From positions 1 to 22,494 of the forward strand of contig JAJZIF010000009.1 of assembly GCA_021810735.1 (NCBI GenBank): 22,494 nucleotides of DNA. The letters are read 5' to 3'. The notes under the pieces were generated by a model, which was given only the letters and a program-made list of their open reading frames with translations, made no database searches and was not told the DNA's origin. Shown here piece by piece: positions 15,042 to 22,494 of the stretch; within the stretch, counting starts at the first letter, position 1; every line of letters begins with the position of its first letter. Origin of the DNA: Acidobacteriota bacterium (lineage in GTDB: Bacteria; Acidobacteriota; Terriglobia; Terriglobales; Acidobacteriaceae). A program made the position numbers and the translations under genes.

Positions 15042-17660
15042 TCAAATCTCTCGCGCAGAGAGCGCAACTGCGGCTGTTCTAGGTTCGGTTTCATCAAGTC
15101 TACGAATGACATGCGGCAGATCCTCAATGGACATCGGCCTCGACCACAGATAGCCCTGACCTTCGCTGCAGCCTCTGGCCTGCAGAAACTCCAGCTGGGC
15201 GGATGTCTCGATCCCTTCCGCCACTACGGAGATATTCAGACCGCGCGCCAGGGAAATAATCGAGCTGGTAACCGCTCTACTGTCAGGATCGATGGCCAGG
15301 TTCTGAATGAAAGAATCAGAAATTTTAAGGCGATCCATCCGGAATCTCATGATGTAGGACATACTGGAGAACCCGATTCCGAAGTCGTCGATGGCCAGGC
15401 GGACACCGAGCGCACGCACTTCCTCGAGAATGGCCATGGTTTCGGGGGAGTCGCCAAGCAGGATGTTTTCTGTAATCTCCAACTCCAAGGAAGCGGCATC
15501 GAGTCCGGAGTCTGCCAAGATCCGGCCGATCGATGTCGAGAGATGATTCTGCTGCAGCTGACGAGGGGATACGTTGACGGCCAGGATGAGTTGTTTTTTT
15601 GTGACGAGTTGCAGTTGCTTTCCCGCCCGGCAGGCGGTGCGCAACACCCATTCCCCGATTGGAACGATCAATCCGCTCTCCTCGGCAATCGGAATGAATT
15701 CCTTGGGCATCACCATTCCCAGTTTGCTGCTTCGCCAACGCAACAGCGCCTCTACGCCCGTGACCGTGCCGGTTTGCATCGAGATCTGCGGCTGATAGAG
15801 CAACTCCAGCTCGTTCCTCGCCACCGCCTCGCGCAACTCCTGCTCCAGCTGCGTTCTTCTGTTCCTGGCCGATGCCATAGCACCCGTAAAGGTTCGAAAC
15901 CCGCGCCCTCCTGCGGTTTTTGCCTGGTACATCGCCTCGTCTGCATTCTTCAGGAGAGATTCCGTGCAATGCCCGTGATCGGGGTAAAGGCAGACACCGG
16001 CGCTTGCACTGGGAGCATAAGGCTGTCCCTCAATTGTGGTCGGCGCCCCTAGCCGGTGAAGTATTTTCTCGGTGAGAGTTTCGGCCTCTTCCTGGTTGTG
16101 AAGTCCGTCTAAAACAATCACGAACTCGTCCCCACCCATGCGGGCCACCGTGTCGGTGGCCCGCACCGAAGCCTGCAGACGCTCCGCAATATGGACCAGC
16201 AGTTTGTCTCCTGCTGAATGGCCCCTTGAGTCGTTCATTCTTTTGAACCCATCCAGGCCCAGCAGGAGAACCGCGACTTTGCAGCAATTGCGGTCGGCCC
16301 GGCAAACTGCGCCTTCCAGCCGGTCATAAAGCAAGGTACGTTTAGGCAGCCCTGTCAATGCGTCGTGATGCGCGAGAAAAGCAATATAGGCCGCAGTCTG
16401 CTTGCGCTCCGTAATGTCATAGGCAGTTAGAATCAGACCGGCGGATTCCCCGGCCAAGGTCATCAATGCACTCACTGTGAGTTGCGCATCCAGGCGGGAG
16501 CCATCCCGACGGATCAGTTTCCATTCGGCCTCTTCCACCATCCCTCTGCCGGGCTTGGCTGCGAGAACAGCCATTCCCGGTTCGAGATTTATTTGCAGTT
16601 CTTCGCCGAGAGCCGTCGCCCGTCTGGCCATCTCGTCAGGATCGAGCAAAATGAGGGGGGTTGCCCGGTCGATGAGATCTTCTCTGCTATATCCAAGCAT
16701 GCGCTCGGCCGCCGGATTGAAGGACGTGATCCTCCCGTTCAGATCGGTGACGATCGTGGCAAAGGGCGAACTCTCGATGATCGATTCCTTGAAGGTTGCG
16801 AGGCTTAGAAGCTTTCGCTCATTCTCCTTGCGAGCACTGACGTCCGTCACTGTGACGGCCACCCCATCCTCCAGCTTGACAGCTTGCCGGCGAAGCCAGG
16901 ACGCATGAATGTTCTTATCGAGGATCGGAGCCTCTTGTTCGAAACGTTCTCCTGTTTCCACCACTCTTTTGTAGTGTTCGAACAATTTGATGTCCCGAAC
17001 CACAGGCAACAGTTCACAAACCAGCTGTCCGTGCAGCGTCTGCGGCGTGGAGGAGAGCATCCTGGCTCCCTTCGCGTTGCTGAAAACAAAGCGAAAATCG
17101 ACGATCTCCCCCCCTGCGGCTCGGACACTCTCAAGGATGTAAATGGCGTCGTTGCTGCTTTCGCATGCCGCCAAAAAGCGGCGCTCATTTCGATTCGAGC
17201 AGTTCGCCTCCCGGAGCAATGATCCGATTCTGGGAACCCAAAATGGCAGCTCTACTGCTGTGGTCAGCGATGCGAATGCCGTAACGAGCTTGAGGTCTCC
17301 TGTCAGCCAGTACAAAGGCCTCCAAAGCACCACCACATCCATGGCATGCATAAATCCGCACGCCACAATGAAAAATCCAAAAGCGACGAAAATAGTCCCA
17401 AATGGAATGTTCCGTTTCTCCCGATACAGCAGCCAAGCCAGGGTGCACGAAATCGCCAGGCAAGATAGGCAAAGGAGCGAATCTGCGACTGCGTTCACGG
17501 TCAGCAGCCGCTTGTTCCACAAATAGCAGTATCCATACGGCAGATAGTTCTGGGAAGCGATCTTCGTGATCGCTCCAGGCCACCCGAGCCAGGTCATTCC
17601 GGCGATACCGGCCGCTGCTGCGGCAATGCCAGCTCTTTGCTGGTGCGAGGTCATTTGCAT
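15042..17660 (-). CDS. Ethylene-receptor-like membrane sensor with PAS-PAS-GGDEF-EAL
   Basis: The protein has 872 residues. The N-terminus (about 40-145) has three membrane helices resembling the ethylene-binding domain of ETR1-type receptors: D60 in helix one and C101-x3-H105 (IVACGFMH) in helix two, the copper-ligand pair, then WLTGDLKLVTA. PAS domains lie at about 160-280 and 285-420. The GGDEF domain (425-595) keeps GGDEF (509-513) and an RxxD inhibitory site (R500, D503). However, the first metal aspartate of the usual DLDGFK motif is Gly468 (LLGLDGFK), and DALTGLPKR has Lys for Asn. The EAL domain (about 605-855) looks intact: E637 in EAL, N696, E728, D758-D759, K779, E815. It probably acts mainly as a c-di-GMP phosphodiesterase with a GGDEF regulatory domain. 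It starts 6 nt after the upstream GGDEF gene, in the same operon. Confidence 0.92.
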   Translation of the reverse strand: MQMTSHQQRAGIAAAAAGIAGMTWLGWPGAITKIASQNYLPYGYCYLWNKRLLTVNAVADSLLCLSCLAISCTLAWLLYREKRNIPFGTIFVAFGFFIVACGFMHAMDVVVLWRPLYWLTGDLKLVTAFASLTTAVELPFWVPRIGSLLREANCSNRNERRFLAACESSNDAIYILESVRAAGGEIVDFRFVFSNAKGARMLSSTPQTLHGQLVCELLPVVRDIKLFEHYKRVVETGERFEQEAPILDKNIHASWLRRQAVKLEDGVAVTVTDVSARKENERKLLSLATFKESIIESSPFATIVTDLNGRITSFNPAAERMLGYSREDLIDRATPLILLDPDEMARRATALGEELQINLEPGMAVLAAKPGRGMVEEAEWKLIRRDGSRLDAQLTVSALMTLAGESAGLILTAYDITERKQTAAYIAFLAHHDALTGLPKRTLLYDRLEGAVCRADRNCCKVAVLLLGLDGFKRMNDSRGHSAGDKLLVHIAERLQASVRATDTVARMGGDEFVIVLDGLHNQEEAETLTEKILHRLGAPTTIEGQPYAPSASAGVCLYPDHGHCTESLLKNADEAMYQAKTAGGRGFRTFTGAMASARNRRTQLEQELREAVARNELELLYQPQISMQTGTVTGVEALLRWRSSKLGMVMPKEFIPIAEESGLIVPIGEWVLRTACRAGKQLQLVTKKQLILAVNVSPRQLQQNHLSTSIGRILADSGLDAASLELEITENILLGDSPETMAILEEVRALGVRLAIDDFGIGFSSMSYIMRFRMDRLKISDSFIQNLAIDPDSRAVTSSIISLARGLNISVVAEGIETSAQLEFLQARGCSEGQGYLWSRPMSIEDLPHVIRRLDETEPRTAAVALSAREI

Positions 17661-17666
17661 TCGTCT

Positions 17667-19589
17667 TCAATCCTGGAAGCGGTTTTCATCCGAGCGACTT
17701 GCCGGTTTTACCCGCACCGCCCTTCGATTCTGCGGGCTTGATCCTGGGTCGTGAGAACACGCCACAACCACTCGATCGCGCCCCTGATTTTTGGCGAGAT
17801 AGAGGGCCTGATCGGCCGCATGTAACAGCTCCTCCGTGGTGGTACCGTGATCGGGGAAAACCGAAACCCCGATGGAAAAAGTGATTCTACCGAGAACCTG
17901 ACCGGCGTGCTGCACCGCCAATTGCTTGATTTCCTCTTTTAGAATATCGGCACGTCTGCGCGCACCTTCAATCGACGAATACGCCAGAATGAGCACGAAC
18001 TCTTCTCCGCCATAACGGCAAGCAATATCCTGTCCGCGAGTGCGCTCCATCAGGAAATGCCCCAGTTCCCGCATAAGTGTGTCTCCGGCCGAATGTCCAA
18101 AGGTATCGTTGAATTGCTTGAAGTGATCGATGTCGAGCATGAGAAGCGCCAGACACTCGTTGTTTCGGGCGGCGCGATGCACCTCTCGTTCGAGCGAGGC
18201 TTCCATGTAACGGCGGTTGAACAGGCCGGTCAGCGGATCCCGAATGGATTGCTTTCGAAGGATATCTCGAAGCCTCAGATTCGCGAGCGCCAGCGAAATG
18301 CGCTCGCCCACCGCACTTGCGCGCTGGGCAAAAGCAAACGCCTGAGATTCGGAAGATTGGAAACAGTTATTTATGCTCCAGGAAGTTCGGTCGACGCAGA
18401 GAACCCCGAGCGTCTCTCCGTGCGCCGCCAGCGGCACACAAAGATAGCCAGCCGGAGGGTACACCTGTACATGGGCACACCGCAGAGGCGAAGTCGAATC
18501 GTCTACTTGATGGATTTTGCCCCGGCGCAACGCCCAGCAGTCGTCCGGAGCAAATGCTTTTTCGATGGCCAGCGTGTCGCCCCATGTCCCGACTGCCTCC
18601 ACGAGATGGCGGGACGGAACGGTCAAACATAAGGCCCCCGAGAGAGACGCGAGCGTGGATGGCAGAATCTTCCGGATGACCTCGTATGCTTCCTCGACAG
18701 CCTGGCAGGATTGCAGGATGTCGATCAACTCTGTGAGCCTATTGTCCTCCCGGCTGCGCTGCTCCGCTTCTTCCAAAGCGGTTTTCAATCTACTATGTGC
18801 CTCGTGGAGATCTTGCTCGACCCTGTTCCGCTCCGTGATGTCTCGAACGACGGCTTGCAGAGATCCTTCTCCAAAAGCCATGCCTCCATTTATGCTTACT
18901 TCCGCTTCAAACGTGGTTCCGTCGTGGCGAAGAAATGTCCATTCGAAGGCTTCTGAGTTACCAGCCATGGTGTTCCGTATTATTGCTTCCGCCTTTTCCG
19001 ACGAAAGACGGCCATCGGGTTGCTTCAGCGGGGAAAACTCGCTAGGAAAGTGCCCAATGATGTCAGTTTTCTTGCAACGCAAAAGCGTTTCGGCTCGAAG
19101 ATTGCAATCGGAGAACACTCCTCCATCCATAATCAAAATGGCATCATTTGCCATTTCAAAAAGCGTTTTGAACCTCGCTTCACTTTGTTGGACGGCAAGC
19201 TCGGCCGTCTTGCGCACAGTAATGTCGCGAATCGAGCTGCAAACAAGCACACCATCTTCGGTCTCTAAAGAGCTGAGGCTAATTTCCACCGGAATTTCGT
19301 GTCCATCTCGATGTAAGCCGTACAACTCCAGTCCGGCCCCCATCGGTCGCACGCGTCGGTCCGCAAAGAAACCTCTTCGATGTGCCGGATGCCTGCCGCG
19401 AAAACGCTCCGGCAATAAGATTTCCATCACGTTTCCCAGCAAATCCTCCCGCGCATACCCAAATATCTTTTCCACCTGAGCGTTCACCAGGACAATCTTC
19501 CCGTCCTGGTCGACCACTACGATAGCGTCCGGAGCTGCTTCGAGCAGAGCTTCAAATTTCTTTTCTGTATCGGAAGTGAGTTTTGGCAT
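17667..19589 (-). CDS. PAS-PAS-GAF-GGDEF diguanylate cyclase
   Basis: The protein has 640 residues from the ATG at 19587-19589, with a weak AGG five bases before it. A GTG two codons upstream (19595) is an alternative. Two PAS domains (about 8-125 and 135-255) each end in a DIT-(V/E)-R box ([18 protein letters not shown]). A coiled-coil linker follows (about 255-290), then a GAF-like domain (about 290-440, [20 protein letters not shown]) and a GGDEF domain (445-610) with [24 protein letters not shown] (metal aspartates intact), GGEEF (527-531) and an RxxD product-inhibition site (R518, D521). It should make c-di-GMP under control of cytosolic signals; no membrane segment is seen. It is the first gene of an operon with the EBD-GGDEF-EAL gene. 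Together they pair a synthase with a likely hydrolase near a PNAG operon of a c-di-GMP-activated type. Confidence 0.93.
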   Translation of the reverse strand: MPKLTSDTEKKFEALLEAAPDAIVVVDQDGKIVLVNAQVEKIFGYAREDLLGNVMEILLPERFRGRHPAHRRGFFADRRVRPMGAGLELYGLHRDGHEIPVEISLSSLETEDGVLVCSSIRDITVRKTAELAVQQSEARFKTLFEMANDAILIMDGGVFSDCNLRAETLLRCKKTDIIGHFPSEFSPLKQPDGRLSSEKAEAIIRNTMAGNSEAFEWTFLRHDGTTFEAEVSINGGMAFGEGSLQAVVRDITERNRVEQDLHEAHSRLKTALEEAEQRSREDNRLTELIDILQSCQAVEEAYEVIRKILPSTLASLSGALCLTVPSRHLVEAVGTWGDTLAIEKAFAPDDCWALRRGKIHQVDDSTSPLRCAHVQVYPPAGYLCVPLAAHGETLGVLCVDRTSWSINNCFQSSESQAFAFAQRASAVGERISLALANLRLRDILRKQSIRDPLTGLFNRRYMEASLEREVHRAARNNECLALLMLDIDHFKQFNDTFGHSAGDTLMRELGHFLMERTRGQDIACRYGGEEFVLILAYSSIEGARRRADILKEEIKQLAVQHAGQVLGRITFSIGVSVFPDHGTTTEELLHAADQALYLAKNQGRDRVVVACSHDPGSSPQNRRAVRVKPASRSDENRFQD

Positions 19590-20071
19590 GAACACCTAGA
19601 TCCATGGAAAGGCAGCACATTCTGCCCGTGATTCCTGAAATGACTTCTGTTTATCGGATAATCGGTTCATCGTACCATTACCGATAACAGAAACGAGAAA
19701 AAACTTCGGTTCTGGCAAGCCCTGGATATTGCCTTCCGGAGGAGACAATGCACAGCGTCTTCCCTCCCCTACCCCGCATTGCTGAGGAACACGCCGGGCG
19801 CATCCAAGCCGGCGAGCAGTCACCGATCGATCAGGAACTTGCCGGGTGTGAGTCCCAGGACGAGCAGCTCACGAGGCGGATTCGGGAAGCTGTTCCGGCC
19901 AATGATCGAGCGGCATCTGCGAGTATTCGATTGGCATGGCAATACAGAGCAACGATCAGGGCGGCTAAGGAAGCCAGCGATCCGGGGCGGTCCAGTTACG
20001 AGAGAGTCTATACTCGTCCGGCAAGAGGGTGACCGAGGGGCAAACCTCTGGGCGGTGGTGGTGCCTGGATC
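19590..20071. other. Intergenic region upstream of the GGDEF gene, up to the orphan array
   Basis: This region holds the imperfect dyad at 19646-19691 (listed separately) and presumably the promoter of the c-di-GMP operon. Frames are open on the plus strand at 19748-20032 and 19779-20294, but they overlap each other, cross the array and resemble no family I know, so they are not called. No cas gene is present. Confidence 0.4.
19646..19691. promoter_or_regulatory. Imperfect dyad upstream of the GGDEF gene, candidate operator
   Basis: TCTGTTTATCGG (19646-19657) faces CCGATAACAGA (19681-19691). The arms are complementary over 11 positions with a one-base bulge and are separated by 23 bp, lying 57-102 bp before the start codon. 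It could be a regulator-binding site near the promoter or a leader hairpin. No factor can be named. Confidence 0.4.
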
Positions 20072-20251
20072 GTTTCAATTCGCGCCCCGCATTCTCATAC
20101 GGGGCGACGAACCGTGTGTAAGGCACTTGCATGAGTGTCCGGCTTGTTTCAACCCGCGCCCCGCATTTTCATGCGGATCGACATCTTCGATCCATAATTC
20201 CACATTTCGCGGTTTCGTTTCAATCCGCCGCGGCATTTTCATGCGGGCGAC
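20072..20251 (-). CRISPR. Orphan three-repeat CRISPR array of class 1 (type I/III) style
   Basis: Repeats lie at 20072-20108 (37 nt), 20146-20182 (37 nt) and 20217-20251 (35 nt), with spacers of 37 and 34 nt (20109-20145, 20183-20216). On the minus strand each ends in TTGAAAC (ATTGAAAC in the first and third repeats, GTTGAAAC in the second), the common 5' handle of type I and III crRNAs. The first repeat keeps a nearly perfect palindrome (CGCCCCG...CGGGGCG around ATGAGAAT). The other two carry substitutions or small deletions that weaken the stem. Degeneration in all three, the tiny size and the lack of any cas gene in the window suggest a relic, or an array served by cas genes elsewhere. It is unrelated to the type II repeats at 14321-14486. 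Confidence 0.82.
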
Positions 20252-20868
20252 ACTCATTGAGTCCGTGCGATGGGTCCAAATCCGTCCCATCTAAGTGGGG
20301 AAATTCACACGTTTGTCCATCGGAGCAACAGTTCCAGCAAGAGCTGCGCAGTTCGAAACCCTGGGACGACTGCAAGAACTGCTGCGGGACGATTGTGACT
20401 GGGCAGGACCGAACTCTTCAGACCCCTGGTCCAGCCAAACGAATCCAGGCAAGCGGCGCAGCAGCAGAAATCTCAAAAATCGAGCGATTGCCAGGCGTTC
20501 GAAGTTCGAACTGACGATCGGTGTCCTGGATGCCGGGCAAAGCAGGAAGAAAGGAATTGCCCAAGATCCGTCTCGTCAGCAAGGGTTCTCAAGCGTTTGG
20601 AGCGGGACTCGATGAGGCGGCCGCAACGCCCGGCCACGATGGGCAGACCTTCCCTGCGTGCAATCTCGTCAGGATCGGAACGCGGGATCACAGGGCCCAT
20701 CGATCTCTTCCCCTGGGTAAGCGACGGTGTTGAAGGTTGAATGCAGCGTTCGGTTATCTCAGCCGAGCGGTTTACCACAGGCTCTCCCTGGAGCTGATAC
20801 GGCCCTTTTCTAAAAGCATGAATCGAGGATTCCTCCATTCGCAGACGCTCCAGTTCCGCTTGCATGCC
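20252..20868. other. Region between the orphan array and the lipoprotein gene; nothing convincing
   Basis: A 130-codon minus-strand frame (20473-20865) begins with a helical MQAELERLRMEESS, which loosely recalls the end of an IS3-type OrfA. The remainder has no recognisable domain and no start signal, so it is not called as a gene. It may be debris of an insertion element. Confidence 0.35.
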
Positions 20869-21828
20869 CTACCAATAGGTAACGCTAAGGTTGTCCAGAT
20901 ACGTGGTATTGGCCGACTGCTTATAATTTCCATCCATCTGGTAGTTCACATTGAGTCCCCACCATCCTGTAGGCGGAGATGTCATCGCGGGATAGCTGAG
21001 ATTCAGCACATAGGTCGTTCCATTCAACGCGATGGACTTGTACAGAGTACTGTTGTCCGATTGTCGCTGAAACTGGATGGTCAAGTGGTTCCATCCGTCG
21101 ACAAACTTGCACGGAACCCCAGCGGATATCCAATGGCCGGTTTCATTGTCCCAGACGTCCCAATCTCCGTCGCCCAGATGGTTGCATTCGGTCCCGAAGG
21201 TCATGCCAGCGGCCGCGCCCAGCCATAGACTGATGTCGAACTCTTCCGCTTGCGTGATGCTGACATTCGTCAGATAGAAATCGACGTCATAGGTGAAGTT
21301 GTGCAGCGTAGGTAAGAGCCGGTGGTCCGAGTCCTTCGTCTGCGGTGAAGTCTGTCCTATCAGTCCCGTGGTAAAGAGCACATCTCCGTAAGGTACCTTG
21401 CCTCCTAGGTTGAACTGGGTTGCGTTATTGCTCAGGGATGGATTCGTGATGTCGTATTTTTGTGACCATGCAATGCCATCGCAAGGCGATGGATTGCAGT
21501 CTATGTAGGCCGGTCCAACCTGGCCAAAACTGCTCCAATCCCCCGAGCGCGTCTGGATATCGGAGAGGATCGTCGCTCCGGTTGCTGATGGCGTGGGATC
21601 GGGCGATGACGGCGTCGAACTTGGTGTCGAGGGCGTGGGCGTGGTAGTCGTAGAAGTTCCGCTTCCTGAGCCTGTATTGGTTCCCGATATGGAAGGGGAC
21701 AAAGAGTCCATCGGACCGGACGCCAGACCGCCGCCACATCCCGAAAGAAGAGTGGAACCCGCAAGGATCATCGTCGCTCCTAGGAACAGCGGCTTCCTGG
21801 TTGTAACTGTCCTATCCAGCGATCTCAT
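20869..21828 (-). CDS. Secreted lipoprotein with Ser/Thr/Pro linker and jelly-roll-like domain
   Basis: The protein has 319 residues from the ATG at 21828. It begins with a basic n-region and hydrophobic core (RKPLFLGATMILAGSTLL) and a lipobox LSGC with the lipidated Cys at residue 31. A low-complexity linker follows (about 35-80: Gly/Ser, poly-Thr, then Thr-Pro-Ser repeats). The remaining 230 residues are beta-rich with many aromatics (DVDFYLTNV, FDISLWLG, GDGDWDVWDNETGHWI, GWNHLTIQFQRQ, GWWGLNVNYQMDG, YLDNLSVTYW). They read like a concanavalin A/LamG-type sandwich, as in carbohydrate-binding or GH16-like folds, but no catalytic motif is evident. ATG 21867, with GGGGGAG upstream, is an alternative start that would lengthen the n-region by 13 residues. 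It is probably surface-exposed and might bind polysaccharide. No operon partner is seen. Confidence 0.75.
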   Translation of the reverse strand: MRSLDRTVTTRKPLFLGATMILAGSTLLSGCGGGLASGPMDSLSPSISGTNTGSGSGTSTTTTPTPSTPSSTPSSPDPTPSATGATILSDIQTRSGDWSSFGQVGPAYIDCNPSPCDGIAWSQKYDITNPSLSNNATQFNLGGKVPYGDVLFTTGLIGQTSPQTKDSDHRLLPTLHNFTYDVDFYLTNVSITQAEEFDISLWLGAAAGMTFGTECNHLGDGDWDVWDNETGHWISAGVPCKFVDGWNHLTIQFQRQSDNSTLYKSIALNGTTYVLNLSYPAMTSPPTGWWGLNVNYQMDGNYKQSANTTYLDNLSVTYW

Positions 21829-22440
21829 TTTGGAAACCCTACAAGATTCCGCCTCGAAGTGCTCCATCGACATCGCTCCCCCAGACGCAGCGGAGCAGTT
21901 CATCCCCGAGGCGGAGAACCCCCTCCCGGAAAGGATAGATTTGAGCGTGCGCCTGGAAATTGTTTGGTGTGACGAATGTACTCTACGGCGAGGCACTTCT
22001 CAACATGGAAAGATAATTACGAAAGTAGTGTAAAAAACTTCACTCTAAGTAACCATCGCATTTCGGTAAGCTAAGGAAGATCGATGGAAAGCTAGAAAAA
22101 CGTTTGGTCATAGCTTTCAATGTGCCGGTTTACGGGGCTGCGTATAGAGATGACAACCAGTGCAGGCAAACTCACGTCCTTATCCTGACCCGGCTCAGCG
22201 AAGATCGGCCACAAGATCGGCCATATTTCTTCCAGAATTCAGAATGGTTCCAGTAACAACCGATATTCTGCAATCTCGAGCTTCGGCCAAACTTTATGTC
22301 AGCCATAGAGTCATCAAGTCTGAAGGGCGTGGCCTCCCACTGGTACAGAATTCGCCGGACACTCCAGTTCATCGGTGACCTTGCCCGCGGAAAACGTACC
22401 TCATATGGCGCTCTGAGAAGATATGGAAGGAGCAGCGCAG
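21829..22440. other. AT-richer intergenic region between the lipoprotein gene and the insertion element
   Basis: No gene is supported. The part near 22000-22110 is AT-rich and should include the minus-strand promoter of the lipoprotein gene. A short direct repeat, AAGATCGGCCA, occurs twice in tandem at 22201-22211 and 22213-22223. The left end of the insertion element probably lies inside the right part of this stretch. Confidence 0.45.
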
Positions 22441-22494
22441 ATGGAGCGTTTACCGAGGAAGGTATACACGTACGAATTCAAGCTTGAGGCGGTT
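22341..22494 (+). mobile_element. Left end of an IS3-family insertion sequence (truncated by window)
   Basis: TGGTACAGAATTCGCCGGAC at 22341 begins with TG and contains CCGGACA, resembling IS3-family terminal repeats. It lies 100 bp before a transposase start, the usual distance. The right end is outside the window, so the exact boundary and target duplication cannot be checked. Confidence 0.35.
22441..22494 (+). CDS. IS3-type transposase OrfA, N-terminal 18 codons only
   Basis: From the ATG at 22441 the frame reads MERLPRKVYTYEFKLEAV and runs off the window. The pattern (L)PR(K)xYTxEFxxEAV is the start of the helix-turn-helix OrfA of IS3-group elements. GGAAGGAG lies about 9 nt upstream as a strong ribosome-binding site. 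OrfA normally continues to about 90-110 residues and overlaps OrfB by a -1 frameshift, none of which is visible here. Confidence 0.65.
   Translation, partial: MERLPRKVYTYEFKLEAV

Noticed and set aside
14853..16052. A 399-codon plus-strand open frame opposite the EAL domain
   Set aside because: It is the antisense shadow of a well-supported EAL/GGDEF gene; its composition is not protein-like.
19748..20294. Plus-strand frames upstream of and across the orphan array
   Set aside because: Overlapping frames with no domain signature that read through CRISPR repeats.
20473..20865. 130-codon minus-strand frame that might be transposase debris
   Set aside because: Only the first dozen residues look helical and OrfA-like; no start signal and no other match by eye.

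Overview
The window looks like a piece of an acidobacterial chromosome (Acidobacteriota, probably Terriglobia-like). This rests on family resemblance of the CpaE/MinD-like protein, the enhancer-binding protein and the long PAS/GGDEF signalling proteins, and on the moderately high GC. It is an inference, because no rRNA or universal marker is present.

Layout, left to right. 1-840: the tail of a truncated gene, then a frameshifted and internally deleted tyrosine-recombinase pseudogene. 836-4022: a divergent pair, a CpaE/TadZ-like MinD-family ATPase (-) and an NtrC-type sigma-54 activator (+). 4453-10535: a complete pgaABCD operon (+) for synthesis, de-N-acetylation and export of poly-beta-1,6-N-acetylglucosamine (PNAG), with overlapping or near-overlapping reading frames. 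10941-14486: a compact stand-alone type II CRISPR locus made of a minus-strand tracrRNA with promoter, anti-repeat, nexus-like stem and terminator, a full-length 1066-codon type II-C-like cas9 (+), and a short array of three repeats on a 65-nt period. No cas1, cas2 or csn2 is present. 15042-19589: a two-gene minus-strand operon of c-di-GMP enzymes, PAS-PAS-GAF-GGDEF followed by an ethylene-receptor-like membrane sensor fused to PAS-PAS-GGDEF-EAL. 20072-20251: an orphan three-repeat array of a different CRISPR class, with no cas genes nearby. 20869-21828: a lipoprotein with a jelly-roll-like domain (-). 22441-end: the first codons of an IS3-type transposase.

The most notable system is the CRISPR locus. 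The Cas9 keeps all RuvC catalytic residues (D16, E523, H758/H759, D762), but the HNH general-base histidine (His840 in S. pyogenes Cas9) is Leu605, and the adjacent residues are also unusual. The rest of the protein reads through without disruption. The predicted tracrRNA anti-repeat pairs along the whole repeat, with many differences that would be tolerated as G-U wobbles, and its predicted start falls exactly at the repeat boundary. Together these suggest an RNA-guided natural nickase or binding/regulatory Cas9 with a tiny fixed guide set rather than an adaptive immune system. Early decay is the main alternative.

The remaining genes form a coherent exopolysaccharide/biofilm neighbourhood. 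In characterised bacteria PNAG synthesis through PgaC/PgaD is activated by c-di-GMP, and two c-di-GMP enzymes lie just downstream. An enhancer-binding protein and a MinD-like ATPase lie just upstream, although I found no -24/-12 promoter in front of pgaA.
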